This document shows positions 59,808-64,000 of a DNA stretch of 64,000 nucleotides, in pieces. Below the pieces are notes generated by a model. The model made no database searches, was not told the origin of the DNA, and saw nothing but the letters and a program-made list of their open reading frames with translations. Source of the stretch: Actinokineospora globicatena. GTDB lineage: Bacteria > Actinomycetota > Actinomycetes > Mycobacteriales > Pseudonocardiaceae. The position numbers and the translations under genes are program-made. The stretch covers positions 2,728,001-2,792,000 of the forward strand of contig NZ_JAMTCR010000002.1 of the NCBI RefSeq assembly GCF_024171945.1, read 5' to 3'. Numbering within the stretch: the stretch's first letter is position 1; each line of letters opens with the position of its first letter.

Positions 59808-62800
59808 ATGTCCGCCCGGTTAGCGAATCCGACGCTGTTGGACCTCTTCGCCGCCCAGGTCGCCCGCGATCCCGAAGCGCCCGCGTCGCGCTCGGGGGCC
59901 CGGGTGGTCGGCTACCGGGAGCTGGACGAGTGGTCCGACCGGGTGGCCAGGTCGCTGGTCGCGCGCGGGGCCGGGCCGGAGCGGCTGGTGGCGCTGCGGA
60001 TGCCCCGGTCGGTGGACATCGTGGTGGCGCAGTTGGCGGTGCTCAAGGCGGGCGCGGCGTACCTGCCGATCGACCCGGCGTACCCGGCGGAGCGCATCGC
60101 CGACATGATCGCCGACGCCAAGCCGCTGCTGGTGCTGACCGACCTGTCCGAACTGGACACCGCGGGCGATGCGGGCGGCGAGCTGCCGGGTCGGCCGCAC
60201 GAGGACCAGCCCGCCTACGTCATCTACACCTCCGGGTCGACCGGGCGCCCCAAGGGCGTCGTGGTCACCCACCGCGGCCTGGCCACCTTCGCGTTGGCCG
60301 AGGTCGAGCGGTTCGACGTGCGCCCGGGTGACCGGGTGCTGCAGTTCTCCTCGCCGAGCTTCGACGCCTCGGTGCTGGAGCTGTGCATGGCCTACGCCGG
60401 TGGCGCGGCGATGGTCGTCCCACCGCCCGGTCCGCTGCTGGGCGAGCAGCTGGCGGAGGTGCTGCGCGCGGAGCGGGTGACGCACGCGCTGATCCCGCCG
60501 GTCGCGCTCTCCACCGTGCCCGAGGGCACCGAGCTGCCCGACTTCCGGACCCTCATCGTCGGGGGCGACGCCTCCTCGGCCGACCTGGTGCGCCGCTGGG
60601 CGCCGGGCCGGAACATGATCAACGCCTACGGGCCGACCGAGTCCACCGTGGTCACCACCTGGAGCGACCCGCTGGTCCCCGGGCCGGACTCGCCGACCAT
60701 CGGCCGCCCGATCACCGGCACCCGGGTCCACGTCCTCGGCGACGACCTGCGCCCGGTCCCCGAGGGCACCCCCGGCGAGCTGTACGTCACCGGCGTCGGC
60801 GTCGCCCGCGGCTACCTCGACCGCCCCGGCCTGACCGCCCAGCGCTTCCTCGCCGCCCCCGACGGCGAGCGCATGTACCGCACCGGTGACGTCGTGCGCG
60901 TCGGCGCGGGCGGGAACCTGGAGTTCGTCGGCCGCGCCGACCACCAGGTGAAGATCCGCGGTTTCCGCATCGAGCCCGGCGAGATCGAGGCCGAGCTGGC
61001 GAAGGACCCGACCGTGGGCCGCGCGGTCGTCGTGCCCCGCACCGAGACCGGCATCAAGCGGCTGGTCGCCTACGTCGTGCCGGGCGAGGGCCACCCCGAG
61101 CCGCACGCCCTGCGCGCCCTGCTCGTCGACCGGCTGCCCGCCCACATGGTGCCAGCCGCGATCGTCGTGCTCGACGCGTTCCCGTTGACCCCCAACGGAA
61201 AGCTCGACCGCGACGCGCTCCCCGCCCCCACCGTGGGGGTCGCGGAGGAGGACCACGTGGCGCCGCGCGACGAGCGCGAGAAGCTGGTCGCCGACATCTG
61301 GGCGCAGGTCCTGGGCGTCGACTCGGTCGGCGCGTCCGACGACTTCTTCGCCCTCGGCGGCGACTCGATCCTGGCCGTGCGCGCCCAGACCCGGATCGCC
61401 TCCGCGTTCGGCGCCACCCTGTCTGGTCGCGCGATCTTCGACGCCCGGACCGTCTCCGCGCTCGCCGCGCTGCTGCCCGAGCACGCCGCGACCGCCGCCG
61501 TCATCCCGCCGGTGTCGCGCACCGAGCCGCTGCCGCTCTCGCCCGCGCAGCGCCGGTTGTGGCTGGAGGAGCAGACCTCGGTCGGACCGGTGAACAACAC
61601 CGGCTTCGCCCTGCGCGTCACCGGTGAGGTCGACCGCCCCGCCCTGCGCCGCGCGCTGGACCGCCTCGCCGCCAGGCACGACGCCCTGCGGACCACTGTG
61701 GACGGTGAGTACCAGGTCGTCGCCGAGCAGGCCACCCTGCCGCTCGCCGAGAGCGCCAGCACCGACGTCGACGCGACCCTCACCGAGTTGGTCGCCGCGC
61801 CGTACGACCTCGCCACCGGCCCGCTCACCCGCGTCACCCTGGTGGCCGACGGCGCCGAGCACGTCCTCGTCGTGGCCCAGCACCACATCGTCACCGACGG
61901 CTGGTCCGCCGCCCTGCTGGTCACCGAGCTGACCGCGCTCTACGCCGAGGAGACCGGCGGTCCCGCCGCGGACCTCCCCGAGCGGACCACGCAGTACCCC
62001 GACTACGCCGCTTGGCAGTTGCAGCGCCCGGAGCCCGACCTCGCGCACTGGCGCAACCGGCTCGACGGCCTCCTGCCGCTGGACCTGCCCACCGACCGCC
62101 CCCGCCCGCCGGTCCGCGTCGGGTCCGGTGGCGTGCACCGCCAGGACCTGCCCGCGGACCTCGCCGCCGCGCTCGCGACCCTCGGCACCGCCCACGAGGC
62201 GACGCTGTTCATGACCCTCACCGCCGCCGTGCAGGTGCTGCTCGCCGAGCACGGCCGCACCCGCGACGTCGCCGTCGGCGCTGTCCGCGCGGGTAGGCCG
62301 GTCGCCGAACTCGACGCCGTGGCCGGGTTCTTCGTCAACACCCTGGTGCTGCGGTCCCGGATCGACCCGACCCAGCCGTTCAGCGACTTCCTGACCGCCG
62401 TGCGCGAGACCGTGCTCGACGCGTTCGACCACGACGAGGTCCCCTTCGACCGGCTCGCCGACCAGCTCGGCACCGTCCGCGACCCCAGCCGCACGCCGCT
62501 GGTGCAGGCGGTGGTGGCGCTGCAGCAGCCGCTGGTCACCCGCCACGACGTCGCGGGCCTGCGCTGGACCGACGAGCCGTTGCCGCGCCCGGCCGCCCGC
62601 TTCGACCTGGTCGTCGAGTTCTGGCCGTCGACCGACGGGCTGCGGATGGTGCTGGAGTACGACACCGCCCTGTTCGACGCCGGTCGGATCGCCGCGCTGG
62701 CCAAGGAACTCACCGCGCTGCTGCGCATCGTCACCGCCCGCCCGGACACCCCGCTCGGCACCCTGGCCGACCTGCCGGAGGGCCCCGTCGCCACCGTGCC

Positions 62801-64000
62801 CGCGCCCCGGCCCGCCGAGCCGAACCGCTACCTGGCGCCGCGCACCCCCGTCGAGGCGACCCTGGCCACGGTGTTCGCCCAGGTCCTTGGCGCGCCCAGG
62901 GTGGGCGTGCGGGACAACTTCTTCGCCCTCGGCGGCGACTCGATCCTCAGCATCCAGGTCGTCACCGCCGCGCGGGCCGCCGGTCTGCTGCTGACCGCGC
63001 GGGACGTGTTCGTCCACCAAACCGTCGCAGACCTCGCGCCGCACGTCACCGAGGTCGGTGCCGACACCCGGCCCGAGACGGGCCCGGAGTCGGGTGCGGT
63101 GCCGCTGACCCCGATCCAGCGCTGGTTCTTCGACCACTACACCGCCCACCCGCACCTGTTCGACCAGACCTGCGTCGTCGACCTCGGCGCACCGGTGCAC
63201 CCGGATGCCTTGGCAACGGCCATGTTCGCCGTGCTCGAGCACCACGACGCGCTGCGCATGCGGTTCACCCGCGCTGCTGACTGGCACCAGGACAATGCGC
63301 CGGTAGGGGAGTCGGGCGCTGTCGGTGACCACGGGCCGATCTTCCTGGTCGAACTGCACGGCGACACCACCGTCAAGCTGCGCGCCCACCACCTCGTGGT
63401 CGACGGCGTGTCGTGGCGGGTGATCGCGGAAGACCTGCGGACCGCGCACCGGCAGGCGGTCGCGGGGGAGCCCATCGTGTTCCCGCGCCGCACCACGTCG
63501 TTCCGGGAGTGGGCGACGACGCTCGCCGAGCACGCCGTCGCGGGTGGGTTCGCCGACGAACTCCAGCACTGGACCGACCTGAGCGCCGAGACCCGGGTCC
63601 CGCGCGACCACACCGGCGCCAACACCGCCGCGTCCGAGCGGTCGGTCACCGTCACGCTGTCCCAGGACGAGACGGCCGCGCTGCTGCGCGAGGTCCCCGA
63701 GGCGTACCGCACCCAGGTCAACGACGTGCTGCTGACCGCGTTCGGCGCCGCGCTCGCCCAGTGGACCGGGCGGCCGGAGACCTTGGTGCACCTGGAGGGC
63801 CACGGCCGGGAAGACCTGTTCCACGACGTCGACCTGTCCCGCACCGTCGGCTGGTTCACCACGATGTTCCCGGTCGTCCTCGGCAGCGCTGAGGACTGGG
63901 GCACCGCACTGAAGTCGGTCAAGGAGACGCTGCGCGCGACCCCCCGGCGCGGCATCGGCTACGGCGCCCTGCGGTACCTGGTCGGGGCCGACCTGCGGGG
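59808..64000 (+). CDS. nonribosomal peptide synthetase, A-T-C-T-E, 3'-truncated
   Basis: The frame is open to the window end (about 1397 residues). ATG 59808 has AAAGG upstream; ATG 59790 is an alternative. Adenylation domain: [16 protein letters not shown] (from Tyr140), [30 protein letters not shown] and [10 protein letters not shown]. Carrier T1: GGDSI, Ser520. Condensation domain: [11 protein letters not shown], with HHIVTDG (His692-Gly698). Carrier T2: GGDSI, Ser1045. Then an epimerisation domain: [17 protein letters not shown] (from His1194), and [12 protein letters not shown]. No A domain lies between C and T2. The domain order is unusual. Confidence 0.9.
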   Translation, partial: MSARLANPTLLDLFAAQVARDPEAPASRSGARVVGYRELDEWSDRVARSLVARGAGPERLVALRMPRSVDIVVAQLAVLKAGAAYLPIDPAYPAERIADMIADAKPLLVLTDLSELDTAGDAGGELPGRPHEDQPAYVIYTSGSTGRPKGVVVTHRGLATFALAEVERFDVRPGDRVLQFSSPSFDASVLELCMAYAGGAAMVVPPPGPLLGEQLAEVLRAERVTHALIPPVALSTVPEGTELPDFRTLIVGGDASSADLVRRWAPGRNMINAYGPTESTVVTTWSDPLVPGPDSPTIGRPITGTRVHVLGDDLRPVPEGTPGELYVTGVGVARGYLDRPGLTAQRFLAAPDGERMYRTGDVVRVGAGGNLEFVGRADHQVKIRGFRIEPGEIEAELAKDPTVGRAVVVPRTETGIKRLVAYVVPGEGHPEPHALRALLVDRLPAHMVPAAIVVLDAFPLTPNGKLDRDALPAPTVGVAEEDHVAPRDEREKLVADIWAQVLGVDSVGASDDFFALGGDSILAVRAQTRIASAFGATLSGRAIFDARTVSALAALLPEHAATAAVIPPVSRTEPLPLSPAQRRLWLEEQTSVGPVNNTGFALRVTGEVDRPALRRALDRLAARHDALRTTVDGEYQVVAEQATLPLAESASTDVDATLTELVAAPYDLATGPLTRVTLVADGAEHVLVVAQHHIVTDGWSAALLVTELTALYAEETGGPAADLPERTTQYPDYAAWQLQRPEPDLAHWRNRLDGLLPLDLPTDRPRPPVRVGSGGVHRQDLPADLAAALATLGTAHEATLFMTLTAAVQVLLAEHGRTRDVAVGAVRAGRPVAELDAVAGFFVNTLVLRSRIDPTQPFSDFLTAVRETVLDAFDHDEVPFDRLADQLGTVRDPSRTPLVQAVVALQQPLVTRHDVAGLRWTDEPLPRPAARFDLVVEFWPSTDGLRMVLEYDTALFDAGRIAALAKELTALLRIVTARPDTPLGTLADLPEGPVATVPAPRPAEPNRYLAPRTPVEATLATVFAQVLGAPRVGVRDNFFALGGDSILSIQVVTAARAAGLLLTARDVFVHQTVADLAPHVTEVGADTRPETGPESGAVPLTPIQRWFFDHYTAHPHLFDQTCVVDLGAPVHPDALATAMFAVLEHHDALRMRFTRAADWHQDNAPVGESGAVGDHGPIFLVELHGDTTVKLRAHHLVVDGVSWRVIAEDLRTAHRQAVAGEPIVFPRRTTSFREWATTLAEHAVAGGFADELQHWTDLSAETRVPRDHTGANTAASERSVTVTLSQDETAALLREVPEAYRTQVNDVLLTAFGAALAQWTGRPETLVHLEGHGREDLFHDVDLSRTVGWFTTMFPVVLGSAEDWGTALKSVKETLRATPRRGIGYGALRYLVGADLR

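Noticed and set aside
59820-63824. 1334-codon minus-strand open frame
   Set aside because: It is the shadow of the plus-strand NRPS. Composition is Gly/Arg/Val/Gln-rich with no domains, while the plus strand shows ordered NRPS motifs.
1-64000. Search by eye for tRNA, rRNA, CRISPR arrays, transposases, integrases and att-like repeats
   Set aside because: No tRNA T-loop consensus, regular spaced repeats, recombinase motifs or terminal inverted repeats with target duplications were seen.

Overview
The window is high-GC DNA. It has GTG starts, many 4-base start/stop overlaps (ATGA, GTGA) and family content typical of a filamentous actinomycete: XRE/DUF397 pairs, SAV_2336-type proteins, DasR-like operators, a tandem double-TetR protein and an NRPS. 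The best guess is a member of the Pseudonocardiales; the exact genus cannot be read from the sequence. I see no rRNA, tRNA, CRISPR array, transposase or integrase.

Layout. 1-2.5 kb: a truncated unknown gene, a leucine-rich-repeat gene, a decayed minus-strand remnant and a degenerate polyprenyl synthetase. 2.5-7.8 kb: a translationally coupled acyl-CoA catabolic operon (carboxyltransferase, biotin carboxylase/BCCP, acyl-CoA dehydrogenase, TetR) with an 18-bp palindrome in front. 8-13.3 kb: mostly regulators (an HATPase-like protein, a LacI repressor, a PAS-GGDEF-EAL protein with degenerate active sites) and a shortened OHCU-decarboxylase-like gene. 13.3-16.9 kb: first copy of a dispersed repeat, a lipoprotein and a pseudo-trypsin/STAND/TPR protein. 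16.9-21.6 kb: beta-oxidation genes fadB-fadA, divergent from a double-TetR regulator across a palindromic operator. 21.6-24.1 kb: a methyltransferase and an XRE/DUF5753 regulator followed by three tandem DUF397 genes. 24.1-26.5 kb: a secreted GH18 chitinase under two DasR-type sites.

26.6-28.5 kb: a compact divergent locus with a Cys-rich protein, an 84-aa protein and a nucleotide-cyclase-like protein. 28.9-35.4 kb: a secreted copper radical oxidase, an NTF2-like protein and a CopD/CtaG-type copper membrane protein, convergent with a membrane protein. 35.4-40.1 kb: two secreted subtilases. 40.1-47.2 kb: a three-gene minus-strand operon, VMAP-like, MoxR ATPase and a 1420-aa vWA/pseudo-protease/TPR protein. 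It resembles the vWA-MoxR-VMAP ternary conflict systems predicted in multicellular bacteria. 47.2-57.6 kb: a MarR/MFS efflux operon, an ECF sigma operon, a Crp/Fnr protein, a P-loop GTPase, a glycosyltransferase-like gene, the second copy of the dispersed repeat, an ArsR/MFS pair and a lone CBM48 protein. 58-64 kb: start of a nonribosomal peptide cluster, with a beta-lactamase-fold hydrolase and an NRPS of order A-T-C-T-E that runs off the window.

The most interesting theme is three conflict-type loci within 35 kb (13.6-16.9, 26.9-28.5 and 40.1-47.2 kb). Two of them share a homologous trypsin-like domain that has lost its catalytic residues, and the 1420-aa gene carries a strikingly AT-richer module inside a GC-rich frame. 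All family assignments rest on motif recognition by eye; no database search was run.
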